Part shown: one piece after another, positions 9,508 to 18,087 of the stretch
Numbering within the stretch: the stretch's first letter is position 1
Layout of the letters: every line of letters begins with the position of its first letter
Assembly: GCF_004001245.1 (NCBI RefSeq)
Contig: NZ_AP018724.1
Location: 1,976,501 to 2,040,500 of the forward strand
DNA: 64,000 nucleotides
From: Sulfurivermis fontis
Lineage (GTDB): Bacteria; Pseudomonadota; Gammaproteobacteria; Thiohalomonadales; Thiohalomonadaceae
Direction of reading: 5' to 3'
Program-made: the position numbers and the translations under genes
Notes under the pieces: generated by a model
Databases searched by the model: none
What the model was told of the DNA's origin: nothing
Seen by the model: the letters and a program-made list of their open reading frames with translations, nothing else

Positions 9508-9684
9508 TGCAACTCCTCGGACTGATTTTGATTGGGTGACCGCTATGGCAACGGCGCATGTGCCTAGAGTGGCGCGATGGCCGTGGATTATTCCATCGCC
9601 TCGATTGTTGAGAAACGTGCTCGGTGGACGGAGTAGCCGACAAATCCCATACTGTGGCTACGGCATATAGCATGCGGCACACTC

Positions 9685-9894
9685 ATGAACAGCTACGACA
9701 ACATTCGCCACGACCTCTCCGACGCCAGTTTCTCCATCACCACTGCCATTGAACTGCTCAGCGGCATCGACGAGGACGGCGGGGAGAACAATCAAACCCT
9801 GCATGACCTCATCGCCCGCCTGGAACGACTGCGTAACGAGCTGGACGACCTGCGCGAGCAGGTGACCGTGGTGGAGAGCCAGCTCCCGGCCTGA
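9685..9894 (+). CDS. small acidic coiled-coil protein, unknown function
   Basis: A 69-residue acidic protein divergent from soxB. Residues 40-65 (LHDLIARLERLRNELDDL and following) form clear heptads expected to make a coiled coil; the N-terminal half is predicted helical with no signal or membrane segment. No family is recognised. It is likely cytoplasmic. The ribosome binding site is weak, but base composition by codon position is like the neighbours. The 177-bp gap to soxB probably holds both divergent promoters. Confidence 0.6.
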   Translation: MNSYDNIRHDLSDASFSITTAIELLSGIDEDGGENNQTLHDLIARLERLRNELDDLREQVTVVESQLPA

Positions 9895-9987
9895 CGCCCT
9901 TTCCCTCCGTAACCCCTCGATTCAGGTTAAACTTGCGGCCCCGCCGGCGAACCAACGGCGGGTTGCTGCCGAGGACGTTTGATTTCC

Positions 9988-11784
9988 ATGTTCGACCACA
10001 CCACCTCTGCCCTGGCCGGCCTCGCCCTGGCGGCCGTCGCCTGCCAGTGGCTCGCCTGGCGTCTGCGCCTCCCCGTAATCCTGTTGCTGCTGCTGGCAGG
10101 CGTCCTGGCCGGGCCGTTCAGCGGCCTGATCCGACCCGACACCCTGTTTGGCGGCCTGCTGCCATCGCTGTTGTCCCTGACAGTGGCCATCGTCCTGTTC
10201 GAAGGCAGCCTGAGCTTCCGCCTCAACGACCTCAGCGGTCTCGGCGGCACGGTGCTCCGGCTGGTGAGCCTCGGCGCCCTGCTCAACGGCCTGCTCATCG
10301 CCGCCGCCGCCCACCTGCTGCTGGGCCTGCCCTGGCTGGTGGCCGCCCTGTTCGGCGCCATCGCCCTGATCAGCGGCAACAGCGAACTGCTGCCCCTGCT
10401 GCGCCGCGCCCGTCCCGGCGCCCGTCTCGGCACCCTGCTGCGCCAGGAGGCCGCCCTGCTCGCCCCCTTCGCCACCCTGCTCGCCGTGCTGCTGCACGCC
10501 TGGCTGATGGCCGGCGACCAACACGATCCGCTGCTGGCCTTCGCCAGTGCCCTCCTCGCCGGCGGTGCCCTGGGTATCGCCGGGGCCTACCTGCTGGCAT
10601 TGCTGCTGCGCAATCACCTGCTGCCGCCGCATCTGGTCAACATCGCCACCCTGGCCCTGGTGCTGGGCAACTTCACCCTCGCCAGCACCCTGGAACAGGA
10701 GGCGGGCCTGCTCACCGTCATCGTCATGGGCATGGCCCTGGCCAACATGAAAGACCTGCCGCTGCGCGACCATGTCGGCTTCAAGGAAAGCCTCAGCGCG
10801 ACACTGCTGTCCCTGCTGTTCATCGTCATCGCTGCACGGCTGGAACCCGCGCAACTCGCCCTGCCCGGCCATGAAGTCCTGCTGCTGCTCGGCATGATCC
10901 TGCTCGCCGCACGGCCGCTGGCGGTGTTGCTCGCCACCCTCGGCTCACCGCTCAACTGGCGTGAGCGGCTGCTGGCCGGCTGGCTCGCCCCGCGCGGCAT
11001 CATGGCCACCGCCACCGCCGCCCTGCTCAGCCTGCAATTGCCGGACACCGCCGCACCTCTGCTCTCCCTGATTCTGCTCCTGGTGCTGGGTGCGCTGCTG
11101 CTGCAGCACCTCACCGCCTACCCGTTGGGACGGCTGCTGGGTGTGGCCGAGGCGGCACCGCGCGGCGTGTTGATCATCGGCGCCCACGGCGTGGCCCGCG
11201 CCATCGCCCGCACCCTGGAGGCCGCAGGCGTGCGCGCCGTGCTGGCCGACACCGACTGGGAGGACATCCACCAGGCACGCATGGACGGCCTTACCACCTT
11301 CCTCGGCCACCCGGTATCGGAACAGGCCGATCGCAGCCTGGATCTCATCGGCATCGGCCACCTGCTCGCCATGTCGCACCGTCCGGCCCTCAACGCCCAG
11401 GCCTGCCAGCGCTATGCCAGTGAATTCGGCGCCGGCCGCGTCTACTCCCTGCTCACCGCCGAGGAAAAGCGCTCCAGCAGCAAGAGCGCCATCGGCCGCC
11501 ACTATGCCGCCACCCGCCTGTGCGGTGGTGAATACACCCTCACCCAACTCGGCGGCATACTGACCCGCGGCGGCCGCCTCGCCGTGCTCAACCCGGCGGA
11601 GGCGGAACAGCAGCCACGCCATATCCCGCTGTTCGTGCTCACGGCCGGCGGCGCACTGGAGGTCGTCACCGGCGGCGATATTGCGTTGCATGACGGTGAT
11701 CGCCTCATCGCCCTGCTGCCGGCAGCGGAGGAGCAGCTTCCCCTGCGCGCCGATTCTGCCGTCACCGGCGCCGCCCTGGCCTGA
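9988..11784 (+). CDS. CPA1-like antiporter membrane protein with C-terminal RCK/TrkA domain
   Basis: A 598-residue protein: about 12 membrane helices (5-385), then a Rossmann TrkA-N-like domain starting GVLIIGAHGVARAI (about 393), and a TrkA-C-like end. The fold resembles NhaP-type cation:proton antiporters gated by nucleotide. The motif that normally reads TDP in the fifth helix is SGNSEL here, and the usual EGESLLND stretch reads RQEAALLAP, so the acidic ion-binding residues of the family appear replaced. It may therefore not be an electrogenic Na+/H+ exchanger. ATG 9988 was preferred to TTG 9979 because GAGGA lies upstream. The next gene follows after 17 bp. Confidence 0.8.
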   Translation: MFDHTTSALAGLALAAVACQWLAWRLRLPVILLLLLAGVLAGPFSGLIRPDTLFGGLLPSLLSLTVAIVLFEGSLSFRLNDLSGLGGTVLRLVSLGALLNGLLIAAAAHLLLGLPWLVAALFGAIALISGNSELLPLLRRARPGARLGTLLRQEAALLAPFATLLAVLLHAWLMAGDQHDPLLAFASALLAGGALGIAGAYLLALLLRNHLLPPHLVNIATLALVLGNFTLASTLEQEAGLLTVIVMGMALANMKDLPLRDHVGFKESLSATLLSLLFIVIAARLEPAQLALPGHEVLLLLGMILLAARPLAVLLATLGSPLNWRERLLAGWLAPRGIMATATAALLSLQLPDTAAPLLSLILLLVLGALLLQHLTAYPLGRLLGVAEAAPRGVLIIGAHGVARAIARTLEAAGVRAVLADTDWEDIHQARMDGLTTFLGHPVSEQADRSLDLIGIGHLLAMSHRPALNAQACQRYASEFGAGRVYSLLTAEEKRSSSKSAIGRHYAATRLCGGEYTLTQLGGILTRGGRLAVLNPAEAEQQPRHIPLFVLTAGGALEVVTGGDIALHDGDRLIALLPAAEEQLPLRADSAVTGAALA

Positions 11785-11801
11785 ACCGCAGGAATATCAC
11801 C

Positions 11802-12062
11802 ATGAAATGCTTCATCTACAAAAGCAGCAAAAAAGATCAGCTCTATCTCTACCTGCCCAGGCAGGACGACTTCAAGGACGTGCCGCCGATCCTGATGGAC
11901 ACCATGGGCCAACCCGTATTCGTCATGGAGCTGGAACTGAATCCGGAGCGCAAACTGGCCCGCGCCAATGTCGCCGAGGTGCTCGCCGGCCTGGCGGACA
12001 GGGGCTTTTATCTGCAGATGCCGCCCAAGGACCCGCTCGCCGACATGCGTGTCGGTTCATAA
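11802..12062 (+). CDS. YcgL domain protein
   Basis: An 86-residue protein of the YcgL family, a small gammaproteobacterial family of unknown biochemical role. The characteristic start MKCFIYKSSKK, the LYLPRQDDF segment and the end FYLQMPP are all present, so it is complete. It is separated from the upstream antiporter-like gene by 17 bp (AGGAATATCACC before ATG) and likely co-transcribed with it. Confidence 0.88.
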   Translation: MKCFIYKSSKKDQLYLYLPRQDDFKDVPPILMDTMGQPVFVMELELNPERKLARANVAEVLAGLADRGFYLQMPPKDPLADMRVGS

Positions 12063-12143
12063 ACACGTTGCGGCTGTCACAAACCTCAACAGCGCAGCAT
12101 CGCAACCCGAAACTGCAACGACAATAACCGACAGGAAAGAGCC

Positions 12144-13385
12144 ATGCCCCTGATTCGCCCCTTCGCCGGTCTGTGCCCCGCCCCCAACCGCGCCGCCGAG
12201 GTAGCCGCCCCGCCCTACGACGTGCTCGACAGCAACGAGGCGCGCCAGCGGGCGGCGGACAAACCCTGGAGCTTCCTGCACATTTCCAAGCCGGAGATCG
12301 ACCTGGCGCCGGACATCGATCCGTATGACCCCCGCGTCTACGCCAAGGGCAAGGAAAACTTCGAGCGCATGCTCAGGGAAGGCGTGCTGCAACAAGACCC
12401 GGCACCCTGTTATTACCTCTACCGCCTGATCATGGGCAGCCATCAGCAGATCGGCCTGGTCGCCGCCGCCCGCGTCAGCGACTACGACAACAATCGCATC
12501 CGCAAACACGAATTCACCCGTCCGGACAAGGAAGACGACCGCGTGCGCCAGATCGACAGCCTGAGCGCGCAGACCGGCCCGGTGTTCCTCACCTACAAAC
12601 ACAGTACCGTGATCGACGAACTGGTCGCTCACGCCGTGACCGCCGCGCCGGACATCGACATCACCGCCGACACCGGCGTGCGCCACTCCATCTGGCGCGT
12701 CACCGACAGCGCGCGCATCGATCTCATCACACGCACCTTCGACGCCATGGACTGCCTGTACATCGCCGACGGCCACCACCGCTCCGCCGCCGCCTCGCGC
12801 GTGGCCGCCGCGCGCAAGGCCGCCAATCCCAACCACAACGGCGAAGAACCCTATAACTACTTCCTGTCGGTGATCTTCCCTGACAATCAGATGCAAATCC
12901 TCGACTACAACCGCGTGATCAGGGACCTCGACGGCCAGACGCCGGACAGCTTCCTGGCCGCCGTGAGCAAGGCATTCACGGTGGAAAAGACCGGCGGACA
13001 GTGCAAACCGGCCCGGGCCGGCGAGTTCGGCATGTACCTGAAAGGCCAGTGGTATCGCCTGACCATCAAGCCGGAACTGGTCCCGCAGGATGACCCGGTG
13101 AAGCGCCTCGATGTCAGCCTGCTGCAGGACAACCTGATCGAACCGGTGCTGGGGATAGCCGACCCGCGCCGCGACAAGCGCATCGACTTCGTCGGCGGCA
13201 TCCGCGGCCTCACCGAACTGGAGCGCCGCGTGAACAGCGGCGAGATGGCCGTGGCCTTCGCCCTCCACCCGACGTCGATGGCGCAGCTGATGGCCGTCGC
13301 CGATGCCGGCGAGGTGATGCCGCCCAAGTCCACCTGGTTCGAGCCCAAGCTCGCCGACGGCCTGGTATCGCACCTGCTCGACTAG
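12144..13385 (+). CDS. DUF1015 family protein
   Basis: A 413-residue protein of the DUF1015 family, recognised from the N-terminal signature RPFAGLCPAP and AAPPYDVL, the central YRLIMGS/FTRPDKEDDR region and the IADGHHRSAAASR block. The function is not established. It looks cytoplasmic and complete. AGGAAAGAGCC precedes ATG. The TAG stop coincides with the left target-site duplication (CTAG) of MITE copy 2, so the element inserted exactly at the end of the gene without changing the protein. Confidence 0.9.
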   Translation: MPLIRPFAGLCPAPNRAAEVAAPPYDVLDSNEARQRAADKPWSFLHISKPEIDLAPDIDPYDPRVYAKGKENFERMLREGVLQQDPAPCYYLYRLIMGSHQQIGLVAAARVSDYDNNRIRKHEFTRPDKEDDRVRQIDSLSAQTGPVFLTYKHSTVIDELVAHAVTAAPDIDITADTGVRHSIWRVTDSARIDLITRTFDAMDCLYIADGHHRSAAASRVAAARKAANPNHNGEEPYNYFLSVIFPDNQMQILDYNRVIRDLDGQTPDSFLAAVSKAFTVEKTGGQCKPARAGEFGMYLKGQWYRLTIKPELVPQDDPVKRLDVSLLQDNLIEPVLGIADPRRDKRIDFVGGIRGLTELERRVNSGEMAVAFALHPTSMAQLMAVADAGEVMPPKSTWFEPKLADGLVSHLLD

Positions 13386-13520
13386 GGAAGGTCTGAATAA
13401 GTCCATCCTGGACTTCTCAGGTCGCTCCCGCCCCTCCCTGGGCTGCGCGACATAAGTCCATCCGTGGACAAAACCACACATCCCTGTGCCGCGGAAGCTC
13501 TGAACTTATTCAGAGCTTCC
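13386..13520 (-). mobile_element. MITE-like element, copy 2 (135 bp, inverted)
   Basis: It begins GGAAGGTCTGAATAAGT and ends with the complement of GGAAGCTCTGAATAAGT, flanked by perfect CTAG duplications (13382-13385 and 13521-13524). Relative to copy 1 it is inverted and lacks the AACGAC and CCAAGCGAAAA hairpins, but keeps the stretch containing GTCCACGGATGGACTTAT and GGGAGCGACCTGA. It therefore looks like an internal-deletion derivative of the long form. It sits between two convergent genes, and each flank supplies a stop codon. Confidence 0.85.
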
Positions 13521-13958
13521 CTAGCGCTGCTGGCGCCGCTTCGCCTCTTCCAGCTCGCGCGCCAGTTCGCGGATGTCGTCGGTGCTGCGGATGGTGAATT
13601 CGCGCTCGGGCAGCGGCACGTGGTCTGAAAGCCGCGCCGGCGGGGCCGCGGATGGACCCGGACGCAGCGGGGAGGGGGCGGCGCCGGGCGCCACCGGCGG
13701 TGTTGCCGCCGCAGGCGGTGGTGCGACGGGTACGGCGGCGGGAGCCGGTGCGTTCTCCCCCGGGACACCTGCGGCGGCAGGCTGCGCCGCCGCCTCTCCT
13801 GGCTCCGTGCGGGAGGCCTCCAGCATGCGCCGCACACTCCCCGCCACATCCAGTTCGGGGATCGCCACCCCCGCCGCGGGAATCTCCTCCTGCGCCACCG
13901 CTGCCCCGGCGGCGCACGCCACCCCACAGAACCACAGAATTTGCCAGATTTTTTTCAC
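13521..13958 (-). CDS. exported Pro/Ala-rich protein, unknown function
   Basis: A 145-residue protein starting at a GTG (KKIWQILWF then an Ala-rich hydrophobic stretch ending AVAQE), which reads as a Sec signal peptide cut after AQ. The mature middle is a low-complexity Pro/Ala/Gly linker (about 60-110) and the end is a charged helix (STDDIRELARELEEAKRR). No family is recognised. A periplasmic spacer or anchor role is possible. The TAG stop is formed by the CTAG target duplication of the adjacent MITE. A longer upstream frame exists but the signal peptide argues for this start. Confidence 0.7.
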   Translation of the reverse strand: MKKIWQILWFCGVACAAGAAVAQEEIPAAGVAIPELDVAGSVRRMLEASRTEPGEAAAQPAAAGVPGENAPAPAAVPVAPPPAAATPPVAPGAAPSPLRPGPSAAPPARLSDHVPLPEREFTIRSTDDIRELARELEEAKRRQQR

Positions 13959-14026
13959 CACACACTCTCTGCCAGGACGGCGCACCAGCCCTTCCACTCC
14001 CCGGGCATGGCGTCCACAATGCAAAC

Positions 14027-14512
14027 ATGGACGCGCAGTATAAAGCAGACCTGAGACAGCTACTTGAGCATTTGCAGCCGCGCAGCGTGTTGTGCCTGGG
14101 AGCCCCCTGCGACAGCACCGTGCTGGAGTACGTCGCGGCCGCGCCCGGCCGTCTCGCCCAGCATCTCGCCGAACTCCCGCAGGCCCCGGGCCGTTTCGAT
14201 CTGGTAATCGTGGCCGATCTGCTGGAACGGCTGGACAAGACCCGCGGCACTCGGCTGCTCGCCCGCCTGCGCGACCTGCACGGCGGCCGCTTTCTGCTCC
14301 TTCTTCCCAGCGGCCTGCAGGCGGAACGGTCCGGCCCGTGGGACAACAACGAACTACTCGCCCTCGGCCTGATCCTGGTGGGACGCTATCCCGCCGCAAA
14401 CGGCGCGCATCACCTCTACCGCTTCGACCTCGACGACTACAAGACCACACCGGACTGGCTCAACTCCCGCTTCTGGGCCCATCCCGAGCGCTGGGACAAG
14501 GACTTCTGGTGA
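14027..14512 (+). CDS. small methyltransferase-like protein (DUF6231-like)
   Basis: A 161-residue protein with a Rossmann-like opening (SVLCLGAP about residue 20), a FDLVIVADLLERLDK segment resembling the post-motif II region of class I methyltransferases, and the end NSRFWAHPERWDKDFW. It lacks a clear SAM-binding GxGxG. It resembles the family annotated DUF6231; I am moderately sure of that name and not of any activity. It is divergent from the Pro/Ala-rich protein and 71 bp upstream of the pentapeptide-repeat gene. Confidence 0.7.
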   Translation: MDAQYKADLRQLLEHLQPRSVLCLGAPCDSTVLEYVAAAPGRLAQHLAELPQAPGRFDLVIVADLLERLDKTRGTRLLARLRDLHGGRFLLLLPSGLQAERSGPWDNNELLALGLILVGRYPAANGAHHLYRFDLDDYKTTPDWLNSRFWAHPERWDKDFW

Positions 14513-14583
14513 CCGTCCATGGCTGCAAAACAGGACGCCATCGCGTACAGTGTTTGCACCACCGGCAAGACAACAACAACCCC

Positions 14584-15324
14584 ATGCTTCGTCATTTCCT
14601 GCTGCTCGTCCTGCTGCTTCTCCCCTGGCCGGCCCTGGCCGCCTGCGATGACGCGCCGGCACCGGGCGTCATCTGGCGCGACTGCGACAAGAGCGGAGTG
14701 GATTTGCGTGGTGCCGACCTGCGCGGCGCGGTCCTCACCCGCAGCAAGTTCGGCGCTGCCGATCTGCGCGGGGCACGCCTGGACCGAGCCGACCTGAACT
14801 TTGCGGACCTGAGCGGCGCACACCTGGATCAGGCCCATCTGCCCGGTGCCCGCCTCACCGGCGCCAACCTGCGCCAGGCCACCCTGAGCGGCGCCCTGTT
14901 GCGCGGCGCCCGTTTCGATCGTGCAGAGATGAACGAGGCCAGCCTCAAGGGCGGCCAACTGGCCGGCGCCAGTTTCTACCAGGCCATTCTCGATAACGCC
15001 GACCTGAGCGGCGCCGATCTCAGCGGCGCCGAGCTGCGCCAGACCCGGTTGCAGCAGGCGAATCTGGAGCGTGCCAACCTGTACCGCGCCAACCTGCTGC
15101 AGGCCGATCTGGAACGGGCCAACCTGCAGGGCGCCCGATTGGAGCAGGCCCGTCTGGAGAAGAGCAATCTGCAATATGCGGATCTGCGCGCGGCCGACCT
15201 GACCCGCGCCTCGCTGGTGGACGCACGCCTGTTCGACACCCGCTTCGAACAGGCCAGTTTGGGCGGTGCCATGTGGGTGGACCGCAAGCGCTGCCGCCTG
15301 GACGCCATCGGCACCTGCCAGTAG
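14584..15324 (+). CDS. secreted pentapeptide-repeat protein
   Basis: A 246-residue protein with a Sec signal peptide (LLLLPWPALAA) and about 35 tandem pentapeptide repeats of the A(D/N)LXX type between residues 40 and 225, expected to form a right-handed quadrilateral beta-helix. Cysteines near both ends (AACDD, WRDCDK and RKRCRL, IGTC) could close the helix with disulfides in the periplasm. The role is unknown; cytoplasmic relatives mimic DNA, which does not fit an exported form. An intrinsic terminator follows immediately. Confidence 0.88.
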   Translation: MLRHFLLLVLLLLPWPALAACDDAPAPGVIWRDCDKSGVDLRGADLRGAVLTRSKFGAADLRGARLDRADLNFADLSGAHLDQAHLPGARLTGANLRQATLSGALLRGARFDRAEMNEASLKGGQLAGASFYQAILDNADLSGADLSGAELRQTRLQQANLERANLYRANLLQADLERANLQGARLEQARLEKSNLQYADLRAADLTRASLVDARLFDTRFEQASLGGAMWVDRKRCRLDAIGTCQ

Positions 15325-15346
15325 CCGGTTTGTCACCCCCGAAATG

Positions 15347-15377
15347 CGAAACGGCCCTGACGGGCCGTTTCGTTTTT
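15347..15377 (+). terminator. intrinsic terminator
   Basis: An 11-bp stem CGAAACGGCCC with a short loop and five T residues lies 22 bp after the pentapeptide-repeat stop. It also lies between convergent genes, so it may act on both strands. Confidence 0.85.
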
Positions 15378-15393
15378 CCGGCAAGGGAATGAC

Positions 15394-16752
15394 TCAGGCA
15401 GCCATCTTGCGCGCCATGAACTGCAGCCCCTCGCGCATCTGCAACACGGTGCCCAGGGCCGCCTCCGCCTGCTCCTCGGTCAGCCCCACGGCCGCCAGCA
15501 GCTCGGCGGACAGGTCGATGCCGGTGGCGTCGCCCATGCCGAAGCGCTTCAGCAGGCGGTTGGCGATGTGTACCAGGTTGGGATAGATGGCGTAGTCGCC
15601 ACGGTAGTCGCCGTTGTGATGCTCGCGCACGGTTTCGACGATTTCCTTGGGCAGATTCCATGCATCCACCAGCCACAACCCCATCTCGGTGTGGGTCACG
15701 CCGACAATCTCCCGCTCCAGGTCGAGAATGGAACGATCCGGCTGCTCCGCCACCGCCTTGTTGAGGCGCTTGAACTGCTCGGGAAACAGATGTCCCAGCA
15801 GCAGGAAGCCGAAGTTGTGCAGCAGGCCGGCCATGTAGGCAATGCCGGGAGCGGGACGACGGCTGAACTCGATGGCATTGCACAACGTCTGCGTCAGTGC
15901 CGCCGTGTGCAGCGCGTCGCGCCAGAAGGCATCCAATCCCAGCGGGCCGTCCTTGGGATTGCGGAAGGACTTGCCGAGGGCGAGGCCCAGGGAGAAGTCC
16001 ATCACGAAGTCCATACCCAGCACCCGCACGATGGCCTGCTCCACCGAGGTCAGCTTCCCCTGGTAGGCGTAGAACGGCGAGGCGGCATAGCGCAGCAACT
16101 GGGCGGTCAGGCTCGGATCCTGCTCGATGACCGCCGCCAGCTCGTTGGCGTTGGCGTAGGGGTTGTTGCGCAGACCGAGGATCTGGGTGGCGATGCCGGG
16201 CATCGCCGGCAGGGCATGCACCTTCTCCACCTTCTCCTTCATGCCCTCGCGCTTGCCCTCGGCCGGAGTCGCCGCCTTGCTGACCGGGTTGGAGATGCGA
16301 TGGCCGCGCAGGGCCCCTTCGGTGAGGCGGGTGAAATCTTTCTGCTGGGCACGCACGAACAGGTGGCCGATGCCGGGGGTGAAGAACACCTCGTCCAGCT
16401 CGTCCACACTGCGGTCAACGATGACCTTGATACCGTAGGGCTCACCCAGCGGCGGCAGGGCCGCGACCTCGCTGTCGGCCAGCAGCGTCTTCAGTTCTTC
16501 GCTGCTGCAGGCCACGAAATTGCGACGGGAATTGCCGTTGAGCACGGTCAAATCGAGGCGATGGGTGGCCGGATAGACCGCCATCAGATAACTGGAACCA
16601 TCCTTGAGCACGGCGCTGCGCACCAGCTTCTGCACCGGCACCCGCGCGGCACGCACCGCGTCGGCCAGCGACAGACCCGCTGTTGCGGCATGTACCTTGT
16701 ACTGTCCGCCCTTGCGGGCGAGGTAATTACGCACAGTGGTCGGAATGTTCAT
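15394..16752 (-). CDS. YbaK-like domain fused to HDOD domain protein
   Basis: A 452-residue protein. Residues 1-145 resemble the YbaK/aminoacyl-tRNA deacylase fold (VPVQKLVRSAVLKDG, LPPLGEPYGIKVIVD, FFTPGIGHLFV). Residues 175-385 are an HDOD domain (LPAMPGIATQIL, VIEQDPSLTAQLLRYA, GLLHNFGFLLLG, EREIVGVTHTEMG), a catalytically inactive HD relative linked to signalling and motility. AAGGAGCAGAGCA precedes ATG. It is probably a cytoplasmic sensor or scaffold; whether the YbaK part edits tRNA or only binds a ligand is unknown. It appears monocistronic. Confidence 0.88.
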   Translation of the reverse strand: MNIPTTVRNYLARKGGQYKVHAATAGLSLADAVRAARVPVQKLVRSAVLKDGSSYLMAVYPATHRLDLTVLNGNSRRNFVACSSEELKTLLADSEVAALPPLGEPYGIKVIVDRSVDELDEVFFTPGIGHLFVRAQQKDFTRLTEGALRGHRISNPVSKAATPAEGKREGMKEKVEKVHALPAMPGIATQILGLRNNPYANANELAAVIEQDPSLTAQLLRYAASPFYAYQGKLTSVEQAIVRVLGMDFVMDFSLGLALGKSFRNPKDGPLGLDAFWRDALHTAALTQTLCNAIEFSRRPAPGIAYMAGLLHNFGFLLLGHLFPEQFKRLNKAVAEQPDRSILDLEREIVGVTHTEMGLWLVDAWNLPKEIVETVREHHNGDYRGDYAIYPNLVHIANRLLKRFGMGDATGIDLSAELLAAVGLTEEQAEAALGTVLQMREGLQFMARKMAA

Positions 16753-16867
16753 TGCTCTGCTCCTTCGGGCTTTGTTGCACAGGGGAGCCCGACTTTTCTA
16801 CGGACAAAGCGTAAGACACTGGCCTGGCCAGGGTTGCGATATCTATCACATATTGCAAAACAAGGAA

Positions 16868-18049
16868 TTACCGCTGTTCAGGGCCGTTCTTGCCGGCCCC
16901 CACGCCACGCACGATACTGCCCCGGCCGTAACGCTCCGCCACCTGGTCCATCACGGCATCGAGGCGGCTCTGCCGCTCACGTCCCGCCACGGCAAACAGG
17001 TCGTCCTGGCCCGGGACGGCGGCAAAGCCGCTGACTCCGACACCGAGCAGGCGCAGCGGCGGCAGTGGGCGGGGCAGGCGCTGCTCGAACAGAGTCAATG
17101 CCACACGACGGATTTCGTCCGTGATATCCGTCGCCTGCGCCAGCGTCTGGGCCCGGGTGAGGGTGGAAAAATCCGCCAGCCGCACCTTCAGGTGCACAGT
17201 GCGCCCCTTGAGGCCATGGCGGCGCAAGCGCCACGCCACCTGGGCGGCAAGATCCTGCAGCCAGGCACGCAGCACGCCGGAGTCATCGATGTCGCGGGGA
17301 AAGGTGGTCTCCTGGGAGATGGACTTGGCCTCGCGCTCGCTCACCACTGGGCGCTCGTCCCGGCCGTGGGCCAGCTGCCACAACTGCCCGGCGGCATTGC
17401 CGAAATGTTGCCGCAGCAGGCGCGGGCTGTAGCAGCGCAACTGGCCGATGGTCGTGATACCCAGGCGCTCGAAGACCTTCGCCCCGACCTTGCCCACCCC
17501 CCATAACCGTCCTACCGGCAGGGGGTCCAGAAAGGACTGCACCTGCTCCGGGGCCACCACCACGAAACCATCCGGCTTGTCGATGTCGGAGGCGATCTTG
17601 GCGACGAACTTGCTGGGGGCCACCCCCACGGAGGCCACCAGCCCCAGCTCGGCGCGGATTTCCTCCTTGATGCGCCGGCCGATGGCCTCGCCCGGCCCGA
17701 ACAGCCGCTCGCTGCCGCTGACGTCGAGAAAGGCCTCGTCCAGGGACAGGGGCTCCACCTGGGGGGTATAGCGCTCGAAAACGGCACGGATCTGCTGCGA
17801 CACCTCGGCGTAGTGGTCATGCCGCGGCGGCAGCAGGACGGCCTGAGGACACAGGCGCAAGGCGGTGGCGGTCGGCATGGCGCTGTGGATGCCGTAACGG
17901 CGCGCCGCATAGCTGGCCGCCGCCACCACGCCGCGCCGCTCGGCGGCGCCACCGACGATCACCGGCTGCTGCGCCAGTTCCGGCCGCGCGCGGATCTCCA
18001 CCGCCGCAAAGAAGGCGTCCATGTCCACATGGAGAATGGTGCGCTGCAT
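16868..18049 (-). CDS. dinB: DNA polymerase IV (Y-family translesion polymerase)
   Basis: A 393-residue error-prone polymerase. The catalytic acids lie in HVDMDAFFAAVE (about residue 8) and PLSLDEAFLDVS (about 103), helix-hairpin-helix segments follow (GRLWGVGKV), and the little-finger domain starts near 240. An upstream in-frame GTG at 18076 would add nine residues; I chose the ATG because family members begin at MQRTILHVDMD. It follows the VWA lipoprotein gene by 38 bp. No clear LexA box was found. Confidence 0.95.
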   Translation of the reverse strand: MQRTILHVDMDAFFAAVEIRARPELAQQPVIVGGAAERRGVVAAASYAARRYGIHSAMPTATALRLCPQAVLLPPRHDHYAEVSQQIRAVFERYTPQVEPLSLDEAFLDVSGSERLFGPGEAIGRRIKEEIRAELGLVASVGVAPSKFVAKIASDIDKPDGFVVVAPEQVQSFLDPLPVGRLWGVGKVGAKVFERLGITTIGQLRCYSPRLLRQHFGNAAGQLWQLAHGRDERPVVSEREAKSISQETTFPRDIDDSGVLRAWLQDLAAQVAWRLRRHGLKGRTVHLKVRLADFSTLTRAQTLAQATDITDEIRRVALTLFEQRLPRPLPPLRLLGVGVSGFAAVPGQDDLFAVAGRERQSRLDAVMDQVAERYGRGSIVRGVGAGKNGPEQR

Positions 18050-18087
18050 GGCGATGTGACCGGATGATTCGGGCACACCAGTTTACG

